Source: an uncultured Collinsella sp. (GTDB lineage Bacteria > Actinomycetota > Coriobacteriia > Coriobacteriales > Coriobacteriaceae). Taken from it: a stretch of DNA of 5,567 nucleotides. Position numbers and translations under genes: made by a program. The notes beneath the pieces are model-generated. The model was given only the letters and a program-made list of their open reading frames with translations, made no database searches and was not told the origin of the DNA. The stretch lies in the NCBI GenBank assembly GCA_900751665.1, contig CAADSV010000132.1, forward strand, positions 1 to 5,567, read 5' to 3'. The number at the start of each line of letters is the position of its first letter. Positions within the stretch are counted from its first letter, which is position 1. Of the stretch, positions 1 to 5,018 are shown piece by piece.

Positions 1-99
1 GGCGGTCATCTTCTTGCCGGCCTCGTAGACGTTCCTGCCGTCCTCGAGGTAGCCCTCCTGGTCGAAGTGCATGATCTCGATCTTCTCGGTCTCCTTCAT
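1..99 (-). CDS. Partial N-terminus, possibly a SIS-domain sugar-phosphate isomerase/deglycase
   Basis: Only the first 33 codons are in the window; the gene runs off the left edge. The ATG at 97-99 is preceded by a strong ribosome binding site, AAAGGAG (105-111), 5 nt upstream. The visible peptide starts MKETEKIEIMHF and continues DQEGYLEDGRNVYEAGKK. A short acidic lead followed by FD..xYLEDGR and a basic helix resembles the N-termini of SIS-domain proteins of the fructosamine/glucosaminate deglycase type, which are often paired with UTRA-type GntR regulators. That resemblance is from memory of the family. The SIS fold itself, with its phosphosugar-binding Ser/Thr motifs, would lie outside the window. 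An internal Met (codon 10) is a less likely start because it lacks a comparable ribosome binding site. The open frame and start are convincing; the product name is tentative. Confidence 0.5.
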   Translation of the reverse strand, partial: MKETEKIEIMHFDQEGYLEDGRNVYEAGKKMTA

Positions 100-104
100 T
101 CCCG

Positions 105-111
105 CTCCTTT
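105..111 (-). promoter_or_regulatory. Ribosome binding site of the partial left-hand gene
   Basis: The minus strand reads AAAGGAG with a 5-nt spacer to the ATG at 97-99. It is a near-consensus Shine-Dalgarno sequence and decides the start in favour of codon 1 over the internal Met at codon 10. Confidence 0.8.
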
Positions 112-211
112 CACGAGCAGTTTGAATTGTCGCACGGAATGGACGGGCTTGCCGCCCCGTCGCACCGCTTAACCTTGTGGACATCTTGGCCCCAAGCTCA
201 ACAATTCAAAG

Positions 212-257
212 GTTCTTAATACCAGTGAACGATTACAGGTTAGCCGTTTTTAATACC
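212..257 (-). promoter_or_regulatory. Candidate operator/promoter region upstream of the partial left-hand gene
   Basis: The region between the terminator at 333-368 and the gene starting at 99 is non-coding. It contains a 12-bp direct repeat, GTTNTTAATACC on the plus strand, at 212-223 and 246-257 with one mismatch. The copies are 34 bp apart, about three helical turns. Between them is an imperfect 18-bp palindrome (222-239, 12 of 18 positions symmetric, centred on CG). Read on the minus strand it is close to the LacI-family consensus TGnAAnCGnTTnCA, with 8 of 10 fixed positions matching. The minus-strand TATTAA inside each repeat could serve as a -10 box, but no good -35 box lies 16-18 nt upstream. 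The regulator acting here is not shown by the sequence; the nearby GntR/UTRA proteins and the LacI-family protein are the obvious candidates. Confidence 0.4.
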
Positions 258-332
258 GATTTTTTGATTTCATCCCCCCCTCTCGGTAGACGGTCAGTTT
301 TTGCCGCTCATCGGTCAAGCGACATATATCCG

Positions 333-368
333 TAAAAACGAGCGCCCCCGCCGTGCGCAGGGACGCTC
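333..368 (-). terminator. Intrinsic terminator of the GntR operon
   Basis: On the minus strand GAGCGTCCC (360-368) pairs with GGGGCGCTC (340-348), giving a 9-bp stem with one G-U pair. A run of five T follows on the minus strand (334-338). It begins 7 nt after the stop codon of the GntR gene at 375-1088. It should insulate the operon from the next minus-strand gene, which would then need its own promoter in the following intergenic stretch. Confidence 0.85.
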
Positions 369-374
369 TAGACG

Positions 375-1088
375 CTAATAGTTGTAGGTATATCCACCGG
401 CGTCGCCGCGGGTAAAAGACTTGGCATGCTCGATTGCCTGCCCACTCGAGTCATAGGTCAGGCCTTCCAGCACGAGCGCAAGATCGCCCGGCTCAAGATT
501 AAGCAAGCTCGCATCGCGTGCGCCCAGCGCCTCGATATCGAGTTTCTCTACCGACTGATCTGGCTTGCGTCCCAACATATCGTAGGTCTCGAACAGGCTG
601 AAGACCGAAATGTCCACGCCTTCGATGCCCGGAAACAGCAGGCACGGAATCAGTGTCATCTCGATCGATACGGGCTCACCATCGATGCAGTTGAGGCGGC
701 GCACCGAGTAAAGCAGATCGTCCTCGGCGATGCCAAACAAGTCGGCATAATACGGGCCGGCGTAGCGTTTGGAGCGCGCCAGGATGCGCACCGACGGCGT
801 CGCGCCCGATGCCAGAACCGACTGACGGAAGCCGCCCTTGCGTTCGTGCTCGTCAAACCACTTGTGTCCCACAAAGGCGCCTTTGCCCTGCACGCGACGA
901 ATCTGGCCACTTTTGACCAGCTCGTCCATGGCGCTTCGGATTGTCAAGCGCGTCGTGCCAAACTCCTCGGCCAGCTCGTTTTCGGACGGAATCATCGAGC
1001 CCGTCGGGTAGTCGCCGCGCTCGATTCGCTCCGCAATGCAGCGGCGAATTTGTTTGTAAACCGGCAAGTTTTCTACTGCATCAGCCAT
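375..1088 (-). CDS. GntR-family transcriptional regulator with UTRA domain (HutC/FarR-type), copy 1
   Basis: A 237-aa cytoplasmic DNA-binding repressor of normal length for the HutC subfamily. Residues about 8-75 form the GntR winged helix-turn-helix: VYKQIRRCIAERI, then IPSENELAEEFGTTRLTIRSA as the recognition region, and the wing IRRVQGKGAFV. Residues about 85-230 match a UTRA ligand-binding domain, including DDLLYSVRRLNCIDGEPVSI and the late EPGDLALVLEG and IEHAKSFTRGD segments. UTRA domains usually sense small molecules such as phosphosugars, so a sugar-phosphate effector is likely but unproven. The ATG at 1086-1088 has AAGGTGG (1096-1102) 7 nt upstream. Its first 16 bp overlap the end of the preceding GntR gene in another frame, indicating translational coupling. 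An intrinsic terminator follows the stop. Family is secure; effector and targets are unknown. Confidence 0.95.
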   Translation of the reverse strand: MADAVENLPVYKQIRRCIAERIERGDYPTGSMIPSENELAEEFGTTRLTIRSAMDELVKSGQIRRVQGKGAFVGHKWFDEHERKGGFRQSVLASGATPSVRILARSKRYAGPYYADLFGIAEDDLLYSVRRLNCIDGEPVSIEMTLIPCLLFPGIEGVDISVFSLFETYDMLGRKPDQSVEKLDIEALGARDASLLNLEPGDLALVLEGLTYDSSGQAIEHAKSFTRGDAGGYTYNY

Positions 1089-1840
1089 TCGACACCCACC
1101 TTCGTCGCAACGCCGTCTGCCTGGCCGTTATCGGCAAAACGATACTTGGTCGGTAGAGTCACGGACTTGCAATACTCGACAAAGCCATCGTTCTCGTCAC
1201 GCTCGTGCGAAGCCTTGTAAAACACCGGCGTGCCCTCCTGGGCATCCAGCAACTTGGCCTCGTCGGCGTTCAGACGGCTGATAGAAATATGCTCCTTGCC
1301 GCGCGTCACATGGACATTCCCCTCTTTGAGCAAAACGTCGTAGAGGCTCTCCTGCTCAAAATCGTGATCGGGAAGCGAGGGGCACAAAGACAGATTGACG
1401 TAAGCCGTCTCGATCGATGCCGGGGAACCGTTGACCACACGCACGCGCCGAATGCAGAAGAGTGGCATGCCCAGGTCGATCTGGGCTTTTTGGGCAAAAT
1501 CGATATCGGCATACACGACCTTGGACCAAACCAGGCGTGCGGTCGACTTTGAGCCAACCCTCTCCACCGCCTGCGTATAGTTCCATGTTTCCTGAAAGAT
1601 GTTCAACGGCTTGGGAGGGCACACATAGGTACCCGAACCGCGGCGGCTTTCCAAAGTTCCGCACGAAATAAGACGCGTGATCGCAGCACGCAACGCCGTG
1701 CGCGACACGCCCAGCTCTTCACAGAGCACACGCTCGGCGGCCAGCCGGTCGCCACCCTGCAGGTCATACTGTTTGATATACCAAAGAATGCCCTCAAAGG
1801 CGCGATCTTTGGGCGGAATCGCATATGGTTCGCTCGACAT
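1073..1840 (-). CDS. GntR-family transcriptional regulator with UTRA domain, copy 2
   Basis: A 255-aa GntR/UTRA repressor. The winged helix-turn-helix spans about 12-75 (FEGILWYIKQYDLQGGDRL, recognition part CEELGVSRTALRAAITRL, wing LESRRGSGTYV). The UTRA domain spans about 100-235, with FCIRRVRVVNGSPASIETAY and the closing VEYCKSVTLPTKYRF. About 20 further residues follow the UTRA domain and their last codons overlap the next GntR gene. The ATG at 1838-1840 is preferred: GAGGAG (1849-1854) lies 8 nt upstream, whereas a TTG at 1844-1846 would leave only 2 nt. The gene begins 35 nt after the stop of the small gene at 1876-2367, so the two are probably co-transcribed. It differs strongly from its neighbour (for example VNGSPASIE against IDGEPVSIE), so the pair is not a recent duplication. 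Effector and targets are unknown. Confidence 0.95.
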   Translation of the reverse strand: MSSEPYAIPPKDRAFEGILWYIKQYDLQGGDRLAAERVLCEELGVSRTALRAAITRLISCGTLESRRGSGTYVCPPKPLNIFQETWNYTQAVERVGSKSTARLVWSKVVYADIDFAQKAQIDLGMPLFCIRRVRVVNGSPASIETAYVNLSLCPSLPDHDFEQESLYDVLLKEGNVHVTRGKEHISISRLNADEAKLLDAQEGTPVFYKASHERDENDGFVEYCKSVTLPTKYRFADNGQADGVATKVGVEWLMQ

Positions 1841-1848
1841 GGGCAAGG

Positions 1849-1854
1849 CTCCTC
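1849..1854 (-). promoter_or_regulatory. Ribosome binding site deciding the start of GntR copy 2
   Basis: GAGGAG on the minus strand, 8 nt before the ATG at 1838-1840. A TTG at 1844-1846, two codons upstream, is too close to this site to be the main start. Confidence 0.75.
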
Positions 1855-1875
1855 AACCGCTTGATGCTGCGGGCA

Positions 1876-2367
1876 TCATTGCTCCGGACGCCCCATGGCG
1901 TCGAAGGCTTCTTTGATCTGCTCCGCAACGTTCCGATACGATCGATATAGGCCGGAGTCTCGCTTGACTTCGCCCGCGGTCACCGGAATCTCAAGCTTCG
2001 AAATCTCATCCTCGCCGGTTTGCACGGCAACGATGACACCCATACCAAGGCACATATTACGCTTGGCAGCGTTGTTTTTGGTAGCCTGAGCTGGATTAAT
2101 CAAAATCTGCTGAGCTAGTTCGCGCTTGCTAACCTCCGGCACACCCTCGGGATTTCCGGTCTCGACAATCTCGCACTGCAGCACGTCCGCATAGTCAAAA
2201 ATCTTCGGCTCGCCGCCGCGCTGATGCACGGCCCACTTGCGGCGCGTGGCATCCTGGTAGATGGCCGGCAAAAATGTAAACCGCGGCGGGTCCAAAATCG
2301 TATCCGTGATGGTAAACACATCGGGATCAAAGGCATCCTGCGGGTTTTTCTTCTTGAACAGCCCCAT
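1876..2367 (-). CDS. Uncharacterised protein, possible PH-like (DUF4428 C-terminal-like) domain
   Basis: A 163-aa soluble protein beginning MGLFKKKNPQDAF, with no signal peptide or membrane segment. A stretch around residues 55-75 (RGGEPKIFDYADVLQCEIVE), a glycine-rich middle (MCLGMGVIVAVQTG, about 108-121) and a C-terminal helix (YRNVAEQIKEAFDAMG) follow the order seen in bacterial proteins related to the DUF4428 C-terminal half. In those, an 'f-Y-dDI-...-E' strand is followed by a Gly-rich strand and a final helix, suggesting a PH-like beta barrel. This is pattern resemblance, not an alignment. The ATG at 2365-2367 is chosen because GGGAGG (2373-2378) lies 5 nt upstream; an in-frame start near 2400 would sit almost on the predicted transcription start. 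It is the first gene of the operon with the two GntR regulators. Function is unknown. Confidence 0.85.
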   Translation of the reverse strand: MGLFKKKNPQDAFDPDVFTITDTILDPPRFTFLPAIYQDATRRKWAVHQRGGEPKIFDYADVLQCEIVETGNPEGVPEVSKRELAQQILINPAQATKNNAAKRNMCLGMGVIVAVQTGEDEISKLEIPVTAGEVKRDSGLYRSYRNVAEQIKEAFDAMGRPEQ

Positions 2368-2372
2368 ATCAG

Positions 2373-2378
2373 CCTCCC
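2373..2378 (-). promoter_or_regulatory. Ribosome binding site deciding the start of the operon's first gene
   Basis: GGGAGG on the minus strand, 5 nt before the ATG at 2365-2367. It supports the 163-aa form rather than one with 11 extra N-terminal residues. Confidence 0.75.
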
Positions 2379-2404
2379 GTACTAGCATTAAACAACTCAA
2401 GCTG

Positions 2405-2413
2405 AATATAGCA
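2405..2413 (-). promoter_or_regulatory. Extended -10 promoter of the small-protein/GntR operon
   Basis: The minus strand reads TGC-TATATT, an extended -10 (TGnTATAAT-like) element with five of six -10 positions matching. No good -35 box lies 16-18 nt upstream, as is usual for extended -10 promoters. The transcription start would fall near 2398, giving a leader of about 30 nt before the ATG at 2367. It is the only convincing promoter found for the three-gene operon. Confidence 0.5.
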
Positions 2414-2488
2414 CCAATTTCAAGCCGCTGCCTTACCCTATCGGTGCGCGGCGTCTATAGCTCGCCCAGCGGAAGAGTTAACGGACGA

Positions 2489-2561
2489 GGGCCGGGGTGC
2501 CTGCCTTGTTTTGAGAAGTGGGCTCCGCGAACTTCTCAAAACAAGGCAGGCACCCCGGCCC
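2489..2561. repeat. Perfect palindrome with 31-bp arms and an 11-nt loop
   Basis: The left arm (2489-2519) and right arm (2531-2561) are exact reverse complements over 31 bp, separated by 11 nt (2520-2530). Each arm has a very GC-rich outer half (GGGCCGGGGTGCC) and an AT-richer inner half (TTGTTTTGAGAAGT). It lies 55 nt downstream of the stop of the LacI-family gene and about 75 nt upstream of the promoter of the next operon. No T-run follows on either strand, so it is not a standard intrinsic terminator, although an RNA hairpin this stable could still block or process transcripts. A small GCGGA/TCCGC hairpin (2574-2586) lies between it and the LacI gene. No clear target-site duplication flanks it. 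It could be a small non-autonomous mobile palindrome (REP/MITE-like) or a 3'-end processing element. Confidence 0.9.
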
Positions 2562-2615
2562 CGCCGGCAAATAGCGGACACTCCGCATGCAATCTATGCA
2601 AACAAACAAGTACGC

Positions 2616-3644
2616 TTAGCTACATTCGGTAAGTTCGAGCACGCTGCCCTTAACGATAAGTGCCGGCTCCAGGACGACCTCTTCGGCACGCCTACCGCCC
2701 CTACCGGCAAGACGCTTGGACATGCAGCCAAAAGCATGCTCCGCAAGGACACCAGGATCCTGCTCAATGGCGGTCAGCGCCGGCTCAAAGAGAACGTCGG
2801 CCGCCGAGTTGTCATAGCTTACGACCGAAATATCGCCCGGAATGCTCTTCCCCATCTCGTGCAGGCGCTTGAGCAAACCAAGGGCAATGTTATCCGAGCT
2901 TGCGAACACGGCGGTGGCATCAGTTGCAAGTACCGCCTCCGAGGCCTCGTATGCACTTGGAATGTAGTACTCGCTCTCAAACTCCAAACGCGCGTCGATC
3001 GGCAGGCCAACCTCGCGCAGTGCGCGCTCATAGCCGGCAAGTCGTTTGCGACCCGTATTGGAGCGGCGTGCGTTAACCAGGCAAGCAATACGGCGGTGGC
3101 CTTGCTCGATCAGATAGCGGGTGGCCATGTAGCCGCCCATCTCGTGGTCGAACATCACCTTGTCGCACTCGAGTCCCTCAATGGCACGGTCGACCATTAC
3201 GGCCGGGATGGGCAGGTGGCTGACTTCTTCGCGCAGGGCGCGGTCGTCGGAGAACTCGTCGCCCACGACCAGGAAGACGCCATCAACGCCGCGCGTCACC
3301 AGCTGGCGCAGCAGCTCCAGATCGTCATCGGCGCTTCCGCCCGAGCTGGTAATGAAGAGCGCATAGCCGTCCTCGCGGCAGCGCCTTTCCAGGCTACCGG
3401 CGAGCGAAGCAAAAAAGCGGCTCTCGATGTTAGGGACGATAAGGCCCAGGGTGCGCGACTCGCGCATGACCAGGCTGCGCGCGATCTGGTTGGGAACATA
3501 GTGGTTGCGCTCCGCGACCTCTTTGATGAGCTTGCGGTTTTCTTCCGAGATGCGACAGGGCCGATTATTGAGCACAAGCGAGACCGACGAGGGGGAAAGC
3601 CCCACCTCCTGGGCGATCTGCTTGAGGGTGACTTTGTTGGCCAT
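2616..3644 (-). CDS. LacI-family transcriptional regulator
   Basis: A 342-aa sugar-responsive DNA-binding regulator of the LacI/GalR family (RbsR/CcpA-like), full length. Residues 5-27 are the helix-turn-helix (VTLKQIAQEVGLSPSSVSLV), followed by the conserved YVPNQIARSL hinge region (about 49-58). The periplasmic-binding-protein-like core starts at about residue 65 (TLGLIVPNIESRFFA). It shows the family's typical segments VDRAIEG, GGYMATRYLIEQGHRRIACL, the VFASSDNIALG turn (about 246-256), and ISVVSYDNS (272-280). The core binds a sugar or related effector and tunes operator affinity; the effector cannot be told from sequence. The ATG at 3642-3644 has AAGGAG (3649-3654) 4 nt upstream. It is transcribed divergently from murB. 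An operator-like CAATCGATTG lies between the two genes, which suggests autoregulation. Confidence 0.97.
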   Translation of the reverse strand: MANKVTLKQIAQEVGLSPSSVSLVLNNRPCRISEENRKLIKEVAERNHYVPNQIARSLVMRESRTLGLIVPNIESRFFASLAGSLERRCREDGYALFITSSGGSADDDLELLRQLVTRGVDGVFLVVGDEFSDDRALREEVSHLPIPAVMVDRAIEGLECDKVMFDHEMGGYMATRYLIEQGHRRIACLVNARRSNTGRKRLAGYERALREVGLPIDARLEFESEYYIPSAYEASEAVLATDATAVFASSDNIALGLLKRLHEMGKSIPGDISVVSYDNSAADVLFEPALTAIEQDPGVLAEHAFGCMSKRLAGRGGRRAEEVVLEPALIVKGSVLELTECS

Positions 3645-3679
3645 CTCGCTCCTTCCGGGTTTACGCGCAATCTCTTGAA

Positions 3680-3685
3680 AGTATA
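3680..3685 (-). promoter_or_regulatory. Likely -10 box of the LacI-family gene
   Basis: The minus strand reads TATACT, one mismatch from TATAAT. Transcription would start near 3672, about 28 nt before the ATG. No clear -35 box is seen 16-18 nt upstream, so strength or activator dependence is uncertain. Confidence 0.45.
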
Positions 3686-3716
3686 GCGACTACCCCTCTA
3701 CCTCGGTGATAAACAC

Positions 3717-3745
3717 TTTACCAATCCGGTAGACGGCTGTTTTAT
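3717..3745 (+). promoter_or_regulatory. Candidate murB promoter
   Basis: TTTACC (3717-3722) and TTTTAT (3740-3745) are separated by exactly 17 bp, each matching four of six consensus positions. This would start transcription near 3752 and put the CAATCGATTG operator-like site in the leader. A second possible -10, TATATT, lies at 3779-3784 directly against that site but has no good -35. The sequence does not decide between them. Confidence 0.35.
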
Positions 3746-3785
3746 CGCCGCCAGCGCACCAAATCCGTCCGGGTGGGGTATATTG

Positions 3786-3795
3786 CAATCGATTG
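3786..3795. promoter_or_regulatory. LacI-type operator core between the lacI-like gene and murB
   Basis: CAATCGATTG is a perfect 10-bp palindrome containing AATCGATT, which fits the central AAnCGnTT of LacI-family operators. The flanks (TTG on the left, ATG on the right) are not symmetric, so it is a core match only. It sits 32 nt upstream of the murB start and about 140 bp upstream of the LacI-family start. A local LacI-family regulator bound here could act on murB, on itself, or on both. Confidence 0.4.
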
Positions 3796-3812
3796 ATGAC
3801 AACGACCACCAA

Positions 3813-3819
3813 AAGGCGG
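3813..3819 (+). promoter_or_regulatory. Ribosome binding site deciding the murB start
   Basis: AAGGCGG, 8 nt before the ATG at 3828-3830. It favours this ATG over the upstream in-frame TTG at 3783. Confidence 0.7.
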
Positions 3820-3827
3820 CTATTAGT

Positions 3828-4790
3828 ATGCACGAAAACGATTTTTTTAACGAGGACCTGCTGTGCGCGCTTGCTGGCGTTGCCGGCGAGGACAACGTAC
3901 TGATGAGCGAGCCCATGCGCGAGCACACCACGTTTAAGATCGGCGGCCCGGCCGACGTCTTTGTCACGCCCGATACCGAGCAGGGCCTCGTCGCCACGCT
4001 CGATACCTGCTATCGCTGCGACCTGCCGCTTACCATCGTGGGCAACGGCTCCGACCTGCTCGTCGGCGACAAGGGCATCCGCGGCGTCGTCGTGGCGCTG
4101 GGCGAGGGACTCTCCGACATTACGGTCGACGGTACGCACGTCACGGCGGCGGCCGGCGCCTTGCTTTCCGATGTCGCCGCGGCGGCAGCAGAGGCCGGTC
4201 TCACCGGCATGGAGCCCATCTCGGGCATCCCCGGATCGGTCGGCGGCGCCTGCTATATGAACGCCGGTGCCTACGGTGCCTGCATGGCCGATGTGCTAGA
4301 GTCCGTGCGCGTCTACAAACCCGCTCGCCAGCTCGACGACGGCACCCGCGGCAGCGGCAACATCATCGAGTTCGATGTCGACGAACTCAACCTGGGCTAT
4401 CGCAAGAGCCGCATCGCCGACGACGGCTTTATCGTTCTTTCTGCCACCTTCAACCTCGCACCGGGCAACGCCGCGATGATCAAGGCCGACATGGACAACT
4501 ACCGCCAGCGCCGCGAGGACAAGCAGCCACTCGACATGCCGAGTGCCGGCTCCACCTTCAAGCGCCCCGAGGGCTACTTTGCCGGCAAGCTCATCATGGA
4601 TGCCGGCCTGCGAGGACACGCCGTTGGCGGCGCGCAGGTGAGCGAGAAGCACTGCGGCTTCATCGTCAACGCCGACCACGCCACCGCCGCCGACGTCGAC
4701 GAACTTATCCGCCACATCCAAACAACCGTCAAAGACCAATTCAACGTAGACCTAGAACCCGAAGTCCACCGAGTAGGCGAATTCCTTTAA
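3828..4790 (+). CDS. murB: UDP-N-acetylmuramate dehydrogenase (UDP-N-acetylenolpyruvoylglucosamine reductase)
   Basis: MurB reduces UDP-GlcNAc-enolpyruvate to UDP-MurNAc with NADPH and bound FAD, in the cytoplasm, as the second committed step of peptidoglycan precursor synthesis. The 320-aa protein shows the FAD-binding segments HTTFKIGGPAD (33-43) and VGNGSDLLVGDKGIRG (71-86), then SGIPGSVGGACYMNAGAYG (132-150). It has the YRKS substrate site (Tyr191, Arg192), SAGSTFKRP with the proton-donor Ser (242), GGAQVSEKHCGFIVN (267-281), and LEPEV with the catalytic Glu (312). The YRxS form and the length fit the type II MurB of Gram-positive bacteria. The ATG at 3828 is preferred because AAGGCGG (3813-3819) lies 8 nt upstream; an in-frame TTG at 3783 would add 15 residues unlike the family and overlaps the operator-like site. 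The gene stands alone, divergent from the LacI-family gene, and is followed by a terminator. Confidence 0.97.
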   Translation: MHENDFFNEDLLCALAGVAGEDNVLMSEPMREHTTFKIGGPADVFVTPDTEQGLVATLDTCYRCDLPLTIVGNGSDLLVGDKGIRGVVVALGEGLSDITVDGTHVTAAAGALLSDVAAAAAEAGLTGMEPISGIPGSVGGACYMNAGAYGACMADVLESVRVYKPARQLDDGTRGSGNIIEFDVDELNLGYRKSRIADDGFIVLSATFNLAPGNAAMIKADMDNYRQRREDKQPLDMPSAGSTFKRPEGYFAGKLIMDAGLRGHAVGGAQVSEKHCGFIVNADHATAADVDELIRHIQTTVKDQFNVDLEPEVHRVGEFL

Positions 4791-4794
4791 CAAA

Positions 4795-4829
4795 GAAGGC
4801 CCCGAAAGGGGCCTTCACCATATTTATTC
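4795..4829 (+). terminator. Terminator downstream of murB, probably bidirectional
   Basis: GAAGGCCCC (4795-4803) and GGGGCCTTC (4808-4816) form a perfect 9-bp stem with a GAAA tetraloop, 4 nt after the murB stop. The plus-strand tail (CACCATATTTATT) is only moderately T-rich. The minus-strand tail (TTCTTTGTT) is also T-rich, so it may also stop transcripts arriving from the convergent hydrolase gene. Confidence 0.8.
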
Positions 4830-4852
4830 AGATAACCCAGTCCGGTGTGTCG

Positions 4853-4886
4853 CGCCCCGAGCCCGGAAGGTCCGGGCTCGCGGGCG
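4853..4886. repeat. GC-rich hairpin in the convergent intergenic region
   Basis: GAGCCCGGA (4859-4867) pairs perfectly with TCCGGGCTC (4871-4879) around a 3-nt loop. The stem extends by C4858-G4880 and, after one bulged base, by five more pairs (4853-4857 with 4882-4886). There is no T-run after it on either strand. Part of it is shared with the left arm of the larger inverted repeat 4869-4999, so the two structures cannot form together. Confidence 0.7.
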
Positions 4887-4999
4887 AGGCATAAGGTTGG
4901 TCGCGAGTTCCGCACGCAAAGAAGGCCACTTAATGTGGCCTTCGTCTTGCGCAGGACTGCAGAGCAGGCAACCTTATGCCTCGCCCGCGGTCCCGGACC
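4869..4999. repeat. 131-bp imperfect inverted repeat with 31-bp arms
   Basis: Positions 4869-4899 and 4969-4999 are reverse complements over 31 bp except for one mismatch (4877/4991) and one T-G pair (4878/4990). The innermost 20 bp are perfect (4880-4899 with 4969-4988). The 69-bp interior holds the terminator hairpin at 4921-4943. No convincing target-site duplication flanks the element. It could be a MITE-like element, or a structured 3'-end region serving the two convergent genes. Confidence 0.8.
4918..4943 (-). terminator. Intrinsic terminator of the peptidoglycan-hydrolase gene
   Basis: GAAGGCCAC (4921-4929) and GTGGCCTTC (4935-4943) form a perfect 9-bp stem with a 5-nt loop. On the minus strand the stem ends in CTTC followed by TTT (4918-4920). 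It lies about 75 nt after the stop of the hydrolase gene. The T-run is short, so efficiency is uncertain. It shares the AAAGAAGGCC opening and GGCCTTC close with the hairpin after murB. Confidence 0.65.
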
Positions 5000-5018
5000 A
5001 ACTTACTTCAAACCGCAG

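Noticed and set aside
284..293. The 10-mer CGGTAGACGG occurs here and again at 3727-3736, both in intergenic DNA
   Set aside because: One shared 10-mer between two stretches of a few hundred bases is within what chance allows, and it is neither palindromic nor placed consistently relative to a promoter.
426..1220. A 264-codon plus-strand open frame opposite the first GntR gene
   Set aside because: It is antisense to two clear GntR genes. Its protein has no recognisable domain and is rich in Arg/Ala/His, as expected from the complement of GC-rich coding DNA. No ribosome binding site was seen.
1844..1846. TTG as the start codon of GntR copy 2
   Set aside because: It would lie only 2 nt from the GAGGAG ribosome binding site, while the ATG two codons later has an 8-nt spacer.
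2489..2561. CRISPR repeat or tRNA/rRNA gene as an explanation of the palindrome
   Set aside because: There is a single inverted unit with no direct repeats or spacers, and no cloverleaf or rRNA-like sequence. No CRISPR array or structural RNA gene was seen anywhere in the window.
2511..3686. A 391-codon plus-strand open frame opposite the LacI-family gene
   Set aside because: It starts inside the palindrome at 2489-2561 and runs antisense through the whole LacI-family gene, whose minus-strand protein has unmistakable family motifs. The plus-strand frame is a shadow.
3783..3827. An upstream TTG start that would lengthen MurB by 15 residues
   Set aside because: The added residues do not resemble MurB N-termini, and the TTG overlaps a -10-like TATATT and an operator-like palindrome. 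The ATG at 3828 has a well-placed ribosome binding site.
3690..4139. A 149-codon minus-strand open frame across the 5' part of murB
   Set aside because: It is antisense to well-conserved murB motifs, and its product has no recognisable features.
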